This document shows, piece after piece, positions 8,315 through 17,650 of a DNA stretch of 64,000 nucleotides. This stretch comes from Humitalea sp050632385 (lineage in GTDB: Bacteria > Pseudomonadota > Alphaproteobacteria > Acetobacterales > Acetobacteraceae): assembly GCF_050632385.1 (NCBI RefSeq), contig NZ_CP192599.1:4402001-4466000 (forward strand). Direction: 5' to 3'. A program made the translations under genes and the position numbers. Under the pieces are notes generated by a model. The model worked only from the letters and a program-made list of their open reading frames with translations. It was not told the DNA's origin and ran no database searches. The first letter of the stretch is position 1. Every line of letters begins with the position of its first letter.

Positions 8315-9937
8315 CTAGGTCGCCGCCGGGTCTGGTCCTGCCAGGCTGATGCGGCTGATGGCCCATTGGACGGTTTGTTCGCCGTCGTCGGCGTAGAGGG
8401 CCACTTGCACCGTGCGGCGTGGTTCGGCAGCCAGGTAGATGCTTTCTTCCACGGCGACGCGGGCGCCCTTGACGCGGATGCGCCAGCCGGCGCCGGAGGG
8501 CAGGCGCAGCATCACCGCCTGCTCATCCTGCTGCGCGGTCGCGGATACGCCGGGGTGCAGGTGGAAGCGGACGGTGAAGGGCATCGGCTTTTCGGCTTCG
8601 AGCACGTCTTCGCCGCGCAGGTCGTCGCCGCTTTCCGACAGGTAGATGCGGCGGCGATGGACGGCGCCGAAGGGCTTGCGATAGCCGTCATGGGCGATTT
8701 CCAGCCATTGGGCGCCGCCGGTTTCCTGGCGCTCGGCCTCCACCGCTTCCGGGCGGCGGCCGAGGCCGGTGTCCTGCAGTTCCGATGAATTGGTATCGGC
8801 GACGATCAGCGTGGAATGGGCGGCGGTGGCGCGCAGCGCGTCGCGCCAGCCGGCATCGGCGGCCGGGGCGGCGCCGCAATTGACGATCACCCGGTCGCGC
8901 CCGACCGACATTTCGAAGGAGAGCGTGCCGGCGTGATGGAAGCGGTCGGCGCCGCGTGGCAGCAGCCCCGTGCCGGCGCGGCCCGGTGGCGGCGGGCCGG
9001 CATCGACGATGACCAGGGTCCGCTGCGCCTGCATGCGCTGGAAGCCGCCATCGGGCAGTGCCAGGGGCGACCGCCCGCGTGCCTGGGCCTGGGTCAGGGT
9101 CAGGTCCAGCAGGCTGGCCGCTTCTTCCCGCGTGCCGTTGAACCCGGCCAGGCCGCCATCGCCATGGCGGAACAGGCGCAGCGCGGGGGCGGCGCGGTCG
9201 AGCGTCATGGCCAAGTGCGGCGGGCTTTCGACGCCGGCGCCGTGCAGCAGGTTGCGGATTTCGACCAGATCCTGAAGGGCGAGCAGGTGTTGCGCCGGGC
9301 TGCGTTCCACATGGCAGCCGTCGGGCAGGAACTGGCGTTCCAATTCCTGGGTCAGGAAGCGCAGGCAGCGCGAAAGGGCGGCTTCATCATCCAGGGCCAC
9401 CGCGCCGGCCATGGCGCCCTTCAGCGCCGCGAGCGCGCCGCGATGCGCGGCCTCGGCCGGCAGGCCGGCGACCAGGGTGCGGACATCCTGCGCCATGCGC
9501 TGCATCACGCCGCGACGCAGGCTGTCCTCGGCCGTGGCGAAGAAGAAATCCCAATGGCCGAGCCAGGCGGAAATCCGCGCGCCCGCCACTTCCGGCACCG
9601 CGGCCAGGGGGTCGGCGCCCCAGCGGCCCAGGAAGGCCGCCGTCAGCCCGCGCCCGCGCAGCCGCGCCGCATCGGTGCCGAGCGCCCGCAGGTCGCGCGC
9701 CCAGCCGAAGGCGTGGGCGGCGGCGCGCCAGGGCAGGCTGCCCTGGTCCCAGCCGGTTTCCTCGGTCAGGGCGCGGGCGCTGCCCAGGAATTCGAATTCG
9801 CCCTGCAACAGCCGGTTGCCGCGCGCGGCATCGCCGGGCCAGAGGTCGCGGAAGGCGCGGGCGGGGGCATCCGGCGCCCGGACGGGCTTGAGCCCGGCGA
9901 GCATCTGGCGGGCGCCGCGGAGGAAATTCTCGACCAT
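8315..9937 (-). CDS. Heparinase II/III family protein
   Basis: The 540-residue protein has an alpha-helical N-terminal half and a beta-rich C-terminal half (from about residue 330), the architecture of the heparinase II/III family of polysaccharide lyases. The C-terminal half contains FEMSVGRDRVIVNCG and THAA/HSTLI-like strands typical of the family. There is no signal peptide, so it may act in the cytoplasm or on an intracellular polysaccharide; the true substrate is unknown. The order rsmB-rpe-this gene is frequent in alphaproteobacteria. Its ATG overlaps the rpe stop (ATGA). Confidence 0.85.
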   Translation of the reverse strand: MVENFLRGARQMLAGLKPVRAPDAPARAFRDLWPGDAARGNRLLQGEFEFLGSARALTEETGWDQGSLPWRAAAHAFGWARDLRALGTDAARLRGRGLTAAFLGRWGADPLAAVPEVAGARISAWLGHWDFFFATAEDSLRRGVMQRMAQDVRTLVAGLPAEAAHRGALAALKGAMAGAVALDDEAALSRCLRFLTQELERQFLPDGCHVERSPAQHLLALQDLVEIRNLLHGAGVESPPHLAMTLDRAAPALRLFRHGDGGLAGFNGTREEAASLLDLTLTQAQARGRSPLALPDGGFQRMQAQRTLVIVDAGPPPPGRAGTGLLPRGADRFHHAGTLSFEMSVGRDRVIVNCGAAPAADAGWRDALRATAAHSTLIVADTNSSELQDTGLGRRPEAVEAERQETGGAQWLEIAHDGYRKPFGAVHRRRIYLSESGDDLRGEDVLEAEKPMPFTVRFHLHPGVSATAQQDEQAVMLRLPSGAGWRIRVKGARVAVEESIYLAAEPRRTVQVALYADDGEQTVQWAISRISLAGPDPAAT

Positions 9938-10617
9938 CAGGCGGCCTTCCCATTGGCGACCTGGCCGCCACGCAGCCCACGGATCGCTGCCGCATAGTCG
10001 TCGGTGCCAAAGACCGCGGTGCCCGCGACCAAGGTATCGGCCCCGGCGGCGATGCAGCGCGGCGCGGTCACGGACGTGACCCCGCCGTCGATCTCCAGCG
10101 CGATGTCGCGGCCGGTCGCGTCGATCATCGCCCGCAGTGCTGCGATCTTCGGCAATTGGCTGTCGAGGAAGCTCTGGCCGCCAAAGCCCGGGTTGACCGT
10201 CATCACCAGGATCAGGTCCAGCAGGTCCATCACGGGCGCGACGACGCCCGCCGGGGTGCCGGGGTTCAGCACCACGCCGGCTTGCAGCCCCAGGGCGCGG
10301 ATGGTCTGCAAGGATCGGTGCAGATGCGGCCCGGCTTCGGCATGGACGGAGATCACCTGCGCCCCGGCATCGGCGAAGGCCGCGAGGTAGGGGTCCACCG
10401 GGGCGATCATCAGGTGCACGTCGAAGGGGATCGTCGTGTGCTTGCGCAAAGCCTTAACGATCGCGGGCCCATAGGAGATGTTGGGCACGAAATGCCCATC
10501 CATGATGTCGAGGTGCAGCCAGTCGGCGCCGGCGGCGGTCACAGCGCGAACTTCCTCGCCCGCCCTGGCGAAATCGGCGGCGAGGAGGCTGGGGGCGATG
10601 CGGATATTGCGTGTCAC
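9937..10617 (-). CDS. rpe: Ribulose-phosphate 3-epimerase
   Basis: Rpe interconverts ribulose 5-phosphate and xylulose 5-phosphate in the pentose phosphate pathway. The 226-residue TIM barrel is full length. Signatures seen: IAPSLLAADFARAGEE at the start, DWLHLDIMDGHFVPNISYGP (metal-binding His and catalytic Asp), LILVMTVNPGFGGQSF, and EIDGGVT with the second catalytic Asp. It lies 47 bases downstream of rsmB on the same strand and overlaps the heparinase-like gene, so the three form one operon. Confidence 0.95.
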   Translation of the reverse strand: MTRNIRIAPSLLAADFARAGEEVRAVTAAGADWLHLDIMDGHFVPNISYGPAIVKALRKHTTIPFDVHLMIAPVDPYLAAFADAGAQVISVHAEAGPHLHRSLQTIRALGLQAGVVLNPGTPAGVVAPVMDLLDLILVMTVNPGFGGQSFLDSQLPKIAALRAMIDATGRDIALEIDGGVTSVTAPRCIAAGADTLVAGTAVFGTDDYAAAIRGLRGGQVANGKAA

Positions 10618-10664
10618 GGTGCGACCCTAGCCTTGACAGGCCCGGGACGCCAACCGCTGCCGCG

Positions 10665-12005
10665 TCACCGCTTCACGAAACGCGCGGCGAAGAAGCCATC
10701 CATGCCGCCCTGTTCGGCCCACATGTCGGGCCGGGTGCGCAGATTGCCGCCCCCGGTGATGGCGTCTTCCAGCCAGGGCATCTCCTCCTCCCGAATCGGG
10801 TCGGGCAGCAGGCCGGCGGCGTCGGCAGCGCGCAGGTGGGCTTCGCCTTCCTCGGGCTGCAGGGAGCAGGTGGCGAAGACCAGGCGCCCGCCCGGGCGTA
10901 GCATCTCGGCGGCGGCGGCGATCAGGCGGGATTGCAGGGCGGCCAGGGTCGCCACATCGGTCGGGCGCTTGAGGCGCGCGACATCGGGGTGGCGGCGGAT
11001 GGTGCCGGTGGCGGAACAGGGCGCGTCCAGCAGCACGGCGTCCAGCAGCGCGGGCGGGCGCCACAACAGCGCGTCGGCCGCGATGATTTCGGCCTCCAGC
11101 CCCAGCCGGGCGAGATTGTCGGACAGGCGGGCGATTCGCCTGGCGTCCTTTTCCACCGCCGTCACGGTCGCGCCGGCGGCGGCGAGTTGGGCCGTCTTGC
11201 CGCCGGGGGCGGCGCAGAGGTCGGCGATTCGTTCGCCTTTTTTCGCCCGCAGCAGCATCGCGGGCAAGGTTGCGGCCACATCCTGCGCCCAAAACCCCTC
11301 GGGGCCGGGCAAATCGGCAAAACGGGTGCCGGCGGGCATGCGGGCGGTGCCATTGGGCAGCAGGATGGCGCCCTCGGGCGGGGCGACGCCGGGCAGCAGC
11401 GACAGGTCCAGCGGGGCCGGGATGCGGTGGGCCGCGGCGATGGCGCGCACCCCGGCGGCGCCGAACGCGCCGTGCCAGGCGGTCCAGAGCCAGACGGGGG
11501 TGTCGATGCGGTCGGCGTCGATACCCTCCAGCGCGCCCTGCCCGGCTTCGGCGACGCGGCGGAGGACGGCGTTCAGCAGCCCGGCAAAAGGCTTGGGCAC
11601 CAGGTCGACGGCCGAGGCGACGGCGGCATGGGGCGGCGTGCCCAGGAACAGCAGTTCGGCGGCGCCGATGCGCAGGGCCTCACGCACCTCCGGCGGCGGT
11701 TCGCGCTTCAGATAGGGTTCCAGGATCGCGTCCAGGGTGCCCAGGCTGCGCAGCACGCTGGCGGCGATGCGGTGGGCGGCGGCGCGGTCGCGCGGTTCAT
11801 GCGTCGGCAGCGCATCCAGCGCGTCTTCCAGCGACCTCCGGTGTTCCAACACGGCCTGCAACAGCGACAGCGCGGCGACGCGGGCTGGGCTGGCCTTGGG
11901 GTTCGGGGGCGCGGGCGTGCGGGGGCCAGAGGTGCGATGCCGGCCAGGGCGGGCTTCGGGGGGCAGGGGCACGCCTTTCGGGCGGCGGGGTGGGCGGTCT
12001 TGCAT
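10665..12005 (-). CDS. rsmB: RsmB-family 16S rRNA cytosine-C5 methyltransferase
   Basis: The 446-residue protein is predicted to methylate a cytosine of 16S rRNA (C967 in E. coli) with S-adenosylmethionine. An N-terminal NusB-like helical domain (about residues 30-165) precedes the catalytic domain, where LCAAPGGKTAQLAA binds the methyl donor and two cysteines, in LDAPCSATGTIRRHPDV and FATCSLQPEEGE, are the catalytic pair of m5C enzymes. ATG 12005 was chosen because it precedes the first conserved helix; the N-terminal 30 residues are Arg/Pro-rich and probably disordered. It is divergent from the ArnT-like gene, 49 bases apart. Confidence 0.88.
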   Translation of the reverse strand: MQDRPPRRPKGVPLPPEARPGRHRTSGPRTPAPPNPKASPARVAALSLLQAVLEHRRSLEDALDALPTHEPRDRAAAHRIAASVLRSLGTLDAILEPYLKREPPPEVREALRIGAAELLFLGTPPHAAVASAVDLVPKPFAGLLNAVLRRVAEAGQGALEGIDADRIDTPVWLWTAWHGAFGAAGVRAIAAAHRIPAPLDLSLLPGVAPPEGAILLPNGTARMPAGTRFADLPGPEGFWAQDVAATLPAMLLRAKKGERIADLCAAPGGKTAQLAAAGATVTAVEKDARRIARLSDNLARLGLEAEIIAADALLWRPPALLDAVLLDAPCSATGTIRRHPDVARLKRPTDVATLAALQSRLIAAAAEMLRPGGRLVFATCSLQPEEGEAHLRAADAAGLLPDPIREEEMPWLEDAITGGGNLRTRPDMWAEQGGMDGFFAARFVKR

Positions 12006-12054
12006 CGGCTTCCTATGTCCCGCCCTGGCCCCCCATGCTAGTGCCGCGTGGCCC

Positions 12055-13755
12055 ATGCCCCCTGCCCTGTCCATCTTCCTCGATCGTTTGCCCGAAACGC
12101 GCCGCCCGCGACTGGTGCTGGTGCTGCTGTGCCTGGCGCTGTGGCTGCCGGGTTTCTTCACCATCCCGGCCAGCGACCGGGACGAGGCGCGTTTCGCCCA
12201 GGCCAGCCGCCAGATGGTGGAGAGCGGCGACTGGGTCCGCATCCGGGTCGGTGACGAAGACCGCAACAAGAAGCCCGTCGGCATCCATTGGGCGCAGGCG
12301 AGCGTGGTGACGGCGCTGGAGGCCGTGGGCCTCGGCACCCGCGCCGATATCTGGGCCTATCGCATCCCGGGCGTGCTGGGCGCGCTGGCGGCGGTGCTGG
12401 CGACCTTCCATTGGGGCCGCGCGCTGGTCGGGCGCAGGGCGGCGTTCCTGGGGGCGGCGCTGCTGGCCAGCACGATGGTGCTGGTGGTGGAAACCCATAT
12501 CGCCAAGACCGATGCGGCGCTGCTGGGCACCGTCGCCGCGGCCATGGGGCTGTTTGGCCGGGCGTATCTGTCGCCGGGCACGTTCCGCACCGGGCAGGCG
12601 GTGGGGTTCTGGCTGATCCTGGGGGTTTCCATCCTGCTCAAGGGTCCGATCGGGCCGATGGTGGCGCTGTTTGCCGGGGTTACGCTCGCCATCGTCGACC
12701 GCCGCGCCGGCGGCGGCTGGCTGCATGCGCCCTGGCTGCGGGCGCTGCGGCCGGGGTGGGGCATCCCGCTTATGCTGGCCGTCGCCGCGCCCTGGTTCAT
12801 CGCCATCGGCATCGCGACCGAAGGCCGCTTCTTCGCCCAGGCGATCGGCGAGGACATGCTGAACAAGGTCGGATCGGGCGAGGAAGCCCATTGGGGCCCG
12901 CCCGGGTTCTACGTCATGACCTTTGGCATCGCGGCCTTTCCGGCGGCCTTCCTGGTGTTGCTGGCGCTGCCGGCCGCTTGGGCCGACCGGCTGCGGCCCG
13001 GCACCCGCTTCCTGCTGGCCTGGGCCGCCCCGACCTGGCTGTTGTTCGAGGCGGTGGCGACCAAGCTGCCGCACTACACCATGCCGGTCTGGCCGGCGCT
13101 GATGCTGCTGGCGGGGGCCTGGGCGATGGATCCTCTGCGGCGGCCCGCGCCGCGCTGGGTGGCCTGGATCGCCGCCCTGGCGCTGGTCGGCACCGCGATC
13201 GGGCTGGCCGTGGCCGGCCCGGCGTTGATCTGGTTCGCCGACGGGCGGTTGATCTGGACGGCGGCGATGGCCGTGGCCGGGCTGGCGGCGGCGGCCCTGC
13301 TGGTCTGGGCCAGCACCGGAGCCTGGCGGGCTGGCGCCTATGGCCGGGCCGGGTTGGCGGCGGTGCTGCTGGTGGTGCCGCTGTATTGGGTCGTGCTGGC
13401 CGGGGTGTTGCCGCGGCTGGAGGCACCCTGGCTGGCGCCCCGCGTCGCCACGGTGATGCAGCGGGTCGCCCCGGGGCTACCGTCAGAAAAATTTGGCGTG
13501 GTCGGCCATCACGAGCCGTCGCTGATCTTCGCCATGGGGTCCGGCACGCGGCTGCTGCGCGACGGCGCGGCGGCGGCCGAATTCCTGGGCGGTGCGCCAG
13601 GGCGCGTGGTCGCGGTGAACGACCGCCAGGAAACCGCCTTTCGCGCCGAGGCGGTGCGGCTGGGGCTGGAGGTCACCGTGCTGGGTGAGGTGTCGGGCCT
13701 GAACTACGTGCGCGGCCGGTGGCTGACCTTGATGCTGTACCGGCGCGCGGGCTGA
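12055..13755 (+). CDS. ArnT/PMT-family membrane glycosyltransferase
   Basis: The 566-residue protein is a GT-C glycosyltransferase with about 11-12 membrane spans. The first periplasmic loop has IPASDRDEARFAQASRQM, with the DRDE acidic motif that is catalytic in ArnT and the PMT family. These enzymes use polyprenyl-phosphate sugars to modify lipid A or other envelope acceptors. No arn operon is nearby, so attachment of 4-amino-arabinose specifically cannot be claimed. ATG 12055 is the first start consistent with a short cytoplasmic N-terminus before the first span (LVLVLLCLALWLPGFF). Confidence 0.82.
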   Translation: MPPALSIFLDRLPETRRPRLVLVLLCLALWLPGFFTIPASDRDEARFAQASRQMVESGDWVRIRVGDEDRNKKPVGIHWAQASVVTALEAVGLGTRADIWAYRIPGVLGALAAVLATFHWGRALVGRRAAFLGAALLASTMVLVVETHIAKTDAALLGTVAAAMGLFGRAYLSPGTFRTGQAVGFWLILGVSILLKGPIGPMVALFAGVTLAIVDRRAGGGWLHAPWLRALRPGWGIPLMLAVAAPWFIAIGIATEGRFFAQAIGEDMLNKVGSGEEAHWGPPGFYVMTFGIAAFPAAFLVLLALPAAWADRLRPGTRFLLAWAAPTWLLFEAVATKLPHYTMPVWPALMLLAGAWAMDPLRRPAPRWVAWIAALALVGTAIGLAVAGPALIWFADGRLIWTAAMAVAGLAAAALLVWASTGAWRAGAYGRAGLAAVLLVVPLYWVVLAGVLPRLEAPWLAPRVATVMQRVAPGLPSEKFGVVGHHEPSLIFAMGSGTRLLRDGAAAAEFLGGAPGRVVAVNDRQETAFRAEAVRLGLEVTVLGEVSGLNYVRGRWLTLMLYRRAG

Positions 13756-13793
13756 CGGTTGACGCCGCCGGCCGACCCATCCCAGACGAACGC

Positions 13794-14633
13794 ATGACCA
13801 GCCTTCATCGCCACCTTGCCGCCTGCAACAACACCGACCTGCCCGGCGGGCGCGTGCCGCTGTCGATCGACGGGGCGTTGGTCGGCTGGGTCAGCCCCGC
13901 CGCCGCCGAGGATCTGCGCCGCGACACGGCGGGTTTCGCCACCGACGGCGCGGGCCTGGCGCTGGTGCCAGGCGATGCCGCCGCCCGCAGCGCCGCGCTG
14001 GCCGCCGCCGCGCAGCGCCTGGCGCACGCCGGGCTGCTGCGGATCAGGGGCGAGGCCTTCGACGTGCGCGCCACCCCCGAAGCCCCGGCGCTGGCGGTGC
14101 TGGATCGCGGCGCGATCCCGGTGTTTGGCGTGGCGGCGCAGGGGGTGCACCTGAACGGGTTGGTCCGCCGCGCCGATGGGCTGCACATCTGGGTCGGCGT
14201 GCGTGCGGCCGACAAGGCGGTGGCGCCGGGCAAGCTGGACAACCTGGTGGCCGGCGGGCTGAGCGCCGGGCTGACCCCGATGGAATGCCTGGTCAAGGAA
14301 GCCGGCGAGGAAGCGGCGATCCCGCCCGACCTGGCGGCGCGCGCCCGGCCGGCGGGGCGGCTTGGCTATGTGATGTCGGCGCGCGAGGGCCTGCGGCGCG
14401 ACGTGCTGCATGTCTTCGACCTGGACCTGCCGGAGGATTTCGTCCCCGTGCCGGATGGCGATGAGGTCGCGCGCTTCGAGCTTTGGCCCGCCGCGCGGCT
14501 GCTGGAGGCGGTGCGCTGCACCGAGGATGTGAAGTTCAACGTCGCCCTGGTGCTGATCGACCTGTTTTTGCGGCACGGGTTTTTGGGCGACCCGGATGGT
14601 GGCCTAAGGGCGGGGTTGGACCGCTTCCGGTAG
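13794..14633 (+). CDS. Nudix hydrolase with N-terminal DUF4743 domain
   Basis: The 279-residue protein hydrolyses a nucleoside diphosphate linked to another moiety; the substrate is unknown. The N-terminal DUF4743 part begins SLHRHLAACNNTDLP and is followed by the Nudix domain from about residue 105. The Nudix box is variant, GGLSAGLTPMECLVKEAGEE, retaining the glycines and the EAGEE acidic cluster that binds magnesium. The same architecture occurs in eukaryotic thiamin-pyrophosphokinase-associated Nudix proteins. ATG 13794 matches the usual family N-terminus; longer starts run into the arnT-like gene 39 bases upstream. Confidence 0.85.
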   Translation: MTSLHRHLAACNNTDLPGGRVPLSIDGALVGWVSPAAAEDLRRDTAGFATDGAGLALVPGDAAARSAALAAAAQRLAHAGLLRIRGEAFDVRATPEAPALAVLDRGAIPVFGVAAQGVHLNGLVRRADGLHIWVGVRAADKAVAPGKLDNLVAGGLSAGLTPMECLVKEAGEEAAIPPDLAARARPAGRLGYVMSAREGLRRDVLHVFDLDLPEDFVPVPDGDEVARFELWPAARLLEAVRCTEDVKFNVALVLIDLFLRHGFLGDPDGGLRAGLDRFR

Positions 14634-14638
14634 CGACG

Positions 14639-15388
14639 TCAGTCGCGGCGCCGCGCGGACGCGTAGGTTCGCAACGCCAGTTCCCCTGCCCGGCTGTGGC
14701 GGAACCGGGTGATGAGCGCCCCGAGCGGCGCCGGCAGCGTATCGAGCGGCGGTAGCCGGACCGGATGCTCCGGCGGCAACAGCACGGGGCTGGCGAGAAC
14801 GGCGAAGAGGAGATCGTCGATCCCGGGCTGATCCCCGCCCAGGAAGCGTGCATCGGCCAGCCTGGCCTCGACCTGCGCGAAGGCGTCCCCGATGCTGGCG
14901 ACATCCGCATCGGGCGCATGGCTCGCCAGGTTCAGCCCCTTGGCCATCACCCAGCGCCAGGCCGGGTAGGCAAGCTGGATGGCGACCCGATGCGGCACGG
15001 GCACGCCCGCGGTCGCGAGGGGCTTCAGCAAATCCGGCCGGGGCAGCATGTGGCGATAGAAGCTGCGGACCGCGGGGCCGAACAGGCTCGCCACCATCTG
15101 ACCAACGAACTCGGCATCGAAGCCTGGCACCACGACCGCATGGGCCGCGGCGATCGGGCCGGTGATGCGGTCGAAGGCGGCGCGCAGCCCGCCCGAGGCC
15201 TCGCCATTCCAGGTGAGCAGCGGCAACTCGACGGGCACCTTCTCGCGCCGGGACCGGATCGCGCTGAGGCCCGCGGCCGCCGTCTCGAAGCGATAGGGGA
15301 TGGCAAGGCGGTCCAGCAGCCAGCGGCTGAGTTCGACCGGGGGCGCGAGTGGCGGCCCGTAGAGAAGAATCGCCGCATCGGCCCGCAT
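14639..15388 (-). CDS. Glutathione S-transferase-like protein
   Basis: The 249-residue product has an N-terminal thioredoxin-like segment (ILLYGPPLAPPVELSRWLLD, residues about 7-26) and a helical C-terminal half with a DDLLFAVLASPVLLP-type helix, the layout of glutathione S-transferases. The canonical catalytic Ser/Tyr/Cys is not clear: the CxxC-type position reads PPLAPP. Substrate and activity are therefore uncertain, and this could be a non-catalytic GST fold. ATG 15388 gives the first strand directly after the start. It converges with the Nudix gene five bases away. Confidence 0.65.
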   Translation of the reverse strand: MRADAAILLYGPPLAPPVELSRWLLDRLAIPYRFETAAAGLSAIRSRREKVPVELPLLTWNGEASGGLRAAFDRITGPIAAAHAVVVPGFDAEFVGQMVASLFGPAVRSFYRHMLPRPDLLKPLATAGVPVPHRVAIQLAYPAWRWVMAKGLNLASHAPDADVASIGDAFAQVEARLADARFLGGDQPGIDDLLFAVLASPVLLPPEHPVRLPPLDTLPAPLGALITRFRHSRAGELALRTYASARRRD

Positions 15389-15458
15389 CACCGTTCCCCC
15401 GCCACCCGACGGTAGAGAAGCGGCTTTCCGGGGGCGAAGGAATGGCTGGCGGGTTTCG

Positions 15459-16343
15459 TCAGGGCGCGGCTTGTGCGGACACGGCGTTCCAGCAGGCCTC
15501 GGCGGCGTTCGACAGCCGGCGCAGGGGGCGGAACAGCCGGATCTCGACCTCGATCGAAAACGCCCCGCCGCCGGCATCGACCAGGCGCCCGGCGGCCAGG
15601 TCCTCGGCGACCATGGTCCGCGGCAACCAGGCGATGCCCTGGCCCTGTCGCGCCATGGATTGCAGGGTGGCCGCGAGGGGGGCGGTAAAGACCGTCTCCA
15701 GCGAGGGGGCCTCGGCGAAGGAGGCCTGGGTTGCCGTGAGGATGCGCCCGAGGCCCGAGACCTCGCTATAGGCCAGCAGGCTCACCGGGGCCTCCGGCGT
15801 CCCGGGCAGGTGCTGCGCATACGGGGCGGTGACGGGAACCAGGCAGTCGGTGCCGACCACCCGGCTGGTGAAGGAGGCCGATACGAGGCGCGTCGGCACG
15901 TCGCGGCGGGCATGGCAAAGCAGGAAATCGGCATCGCCCGCGAGCAGGATCTTCTCGCAGGCGGCCATGGTGTCGGAAATCAGGTTCAGCGTGCCCAGGG
16001 GCGACAGCGCCCGGATCCAGCTTGGGAAGAAGGTGAAGGACAGGGCGTGGGTCACGGCGATGGACAGCGCCGCCCCGTCGCGCCCCGCGGCCTTCAACGC
16101 GCCGCGTCGCATCCGGTGCAGGTCCCGGGTCAGGTCGGCGGCCTGTTCGCGCAGGTAGTCGCCGGCGGCGTTCAGCGCCACGCCTTGCGGGCGGCGCAGG
16201 ACGAGGGGCGTGCCGACCCAGGCTTCCAGCGCCTGGATGCGCCGGCTGAAGGCGGGCTGGGTGATGTTGCGCGCCTCGGCGGCACGCGAGAAGTTCCGGT
16301 GTTCCGCCAGGGCCAGGAAATCCTCAAGCCAGGCGAGTTCCAT
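15459..16343 (-). CDS. LysR-family transcriptional regulator, probably of tarD
   Basis: The 294-residue protein has a standard LysR winged helix at the N-terminus (LEDFLALAEHRNFSRAAEAR, then ITQPAFSRRIQALEAWVGT) and a periplasmic-binding-like effector domain. It is transcribed away from the tartrate dehydratase gene, with 98 bases between the two starts, the usual arrangement for a LysR activator and its target. The effector is probably tartrate or a related hydroxy acid, by position only. ATG 16343 fits the usual family start MELAWLEDF. Confidence 0.9.
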   Translation of the reverse strand: MELAWLEDFLALAEHRNFSRAAEARNITQPAFSRRIQALEAWVGTPLVLRRPQGVALNAAGDYLREQAADLTRDLHRMRRGALKAAGRDGAALSIAVTHALSFTFFPSWIRALSPLGTLNLISDTMAACEKILLAGDADFLLCHARRDVPTRLVSASFTSRVVGTDCLVPVTAPYAQHLPGTPEAPVSLLAYSEVSGLGRILTATQASFAEAPSLETVFTAPLAATLQSMARQGQGIAWLPRTMVAEDLAAGRLVDAGGGAFSIEVEIRLFRPLRRLSNAAEACWNAVSAQAAP

Positions 16344-16354
16344 GGTCGATGCCG

Positions 16355-16369
16355 ATCCTGCATGACGAT
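16355..16369. promoter_or_regulatory. Possible LysR operator (T-N11-A)
   Basis: In the 98-base divergent gap between the LysR gene and tarD, the 15-mer ATCCTGCATGACGAT has the T-N11-A pattern inside an ATC/GAT dyad. LysR regulators commonly bind such sites near their own start. The dyad is short, so chance occurrence is likely. Confidence 0.25.
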
Positions 16370-16441
16370 TCCGAAACTTGGCATTGGAAAGGCGTCCAGG
16401 ACAATCGTACCTGCACCCAGCAACCGAAAAGGGCATGCCAA

Positions 16442-17605
16442 ATGCGCATCGTGGACGTCCGTGAAATCACCCAGCCGATCGCCTCGCCGATCCGCAACGC
16501 CTACATCGACTTCAGCAAGATGACGACGAGCCTGGTCGCCGTGATCACCGATGTGGTGCGCGATGGCCGCCCGGTCGTCGGCTACGGCTTCAACTCCAAT
16601 GGCCGCTACGGCCAGGGCGGGCTGATCCGCGAGCGGTTTCGCACGCGCCTGCTGGAGGCCAAGCCCGAAAGCCTGCTGGACGACACGCGGGACAATATCG
16701 ACCCGGCGAAGGCCTGGGCCGCGATGATGGTGAACGAGAAGCCCGGCGGGCATGGCGAACGCTCGGTCGCCGTCGGCACGCTGGACATGGCGATCTGGGA
16801 CGCGGTGGCGAAGATCGAGGGCAAGCCGCTGTTTCGCATGTTGGCGGAACGCCACGCGCGCGAAGCGAACCCGCGCGTCTTCGTCTATGCCGCCGGAGGG
16901 TATTACTACCCGGGCAAGGACAATACGGCGCTGCGGGGCGAAATGCGCAGCTACCTCGACCGTGGCTACAACGTGGTGAAGATGAAGATCGGCGGCGACA
17001 GCATCGCCGAGGATGCCAGGCGGATCGAGGCGGTGCTGGCCGAGATCGGGTCGCAGGCCCAGCTCGCCGTGGATGCCAATGGGCGCTTCGACCTGGAGAC
17101 GGGCATCGCCTATGCCAAGATGCTGCGCGACTTCCCGCTGTTCTGGTACGAGGAAGTGGGCGATCCGCTGGACTATGCGCTGCAGGCCGCGTTGTCGGAA
17201 TTCTATCCCGGCCCGATGGCGACAGGGGAGAACCTGTTCTCCCACCAGGATGCGCGCAACCTGCTGCGTTATGGCGGCATGCGGCCGGATCGCGATTGGC
17301 TGCAATTCGACTGCGCGCTGTCCTATGGGCTGGTCGAATATTTGCGCACCCTGGATGTGCTGAAGCAGTTCGGCTGGTCGCCGTCGCGCTGCATCCCGCA
17401 TGGCGGGCACCAGATGTCGCTGATGATCGCGGCGGGGCTGGGGCTGGGCGGGAATGAAAGCTACCCGGATCTGTTCCAGCCCTATGGCGGCTTCCCGGAT
17501 GGGGTGCGGGTGGAGAACGGCCATGTCGTCATGCCGGAACTGCCGGGCATCGGCTTCGAGGGGAAGTCGGATCTGATCAAGGTGATGCGGGACCTGTCGG
17601 CCTAA
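16442..17605 (+). CDS. tarD: D(-)-tartrate dehydratase (enolase superfamily)
   Basis: This enzyme should dehydrate D(-)-tartrate to oxaloacetate. The 387-residue sequence closely follows what I recall of the characterised Bradyrhizobium TarD over its whole length. The enolase-superfamily residues are visible: Lys in VVKMKIGG, metal ligands in AVDANGRF, WYEEVGDP and ATGENLFSHQ, and the acid/base histidine in CIPHGGHQMSL. It is cytoplasmic and Mg-dependent. ATG 16442 gives MRIVDVREITQPI, the expected N-terminus. A divergent LysR gene is upstream; mutL follows 45 bases after the stop. TctC-type receptors elsewhere in the window would suit uptake of such acids. Confidence 0.9.
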   Translation: MRIVDVREITQPIASPIRNAYIDFSKMTTSLVAVITDVVRDGRPVVGYGFNSNGRYGQGGLIRERFRTRLLEAKPESLLDDTRDNIDPAKAWAAMMVNEKPGGHGERSVAVGTLDMAIWDAVAKIEGKPLFRMLAERHAREANPRVFVYAAGGYYYPGKDNTALRGEMRSYLDRGYNVVKMKIGGDSIAEDARRIEAVLAEIGSQAQLAVDANGRFDLETGIAYAKMLRDFPLFWYEEVGDPLDYALQAALSEFYPGPMATGENLFSHQDARNLLRYGGMRPDRDWLQFDCALSYGLVEYLRTLDVLKQFGWSPSRCIPHGGHQMSLMIAAGLGLGGNESYPDLFQPYGGFPDGVRVENGHVVMPELPGIGFEGKSDLIKVMRDLSA

Positions 17606-17650
17606 GCGGTCCCGCACGACGCGGTCACGCGGCCGGTGTATCCTGGCCGC

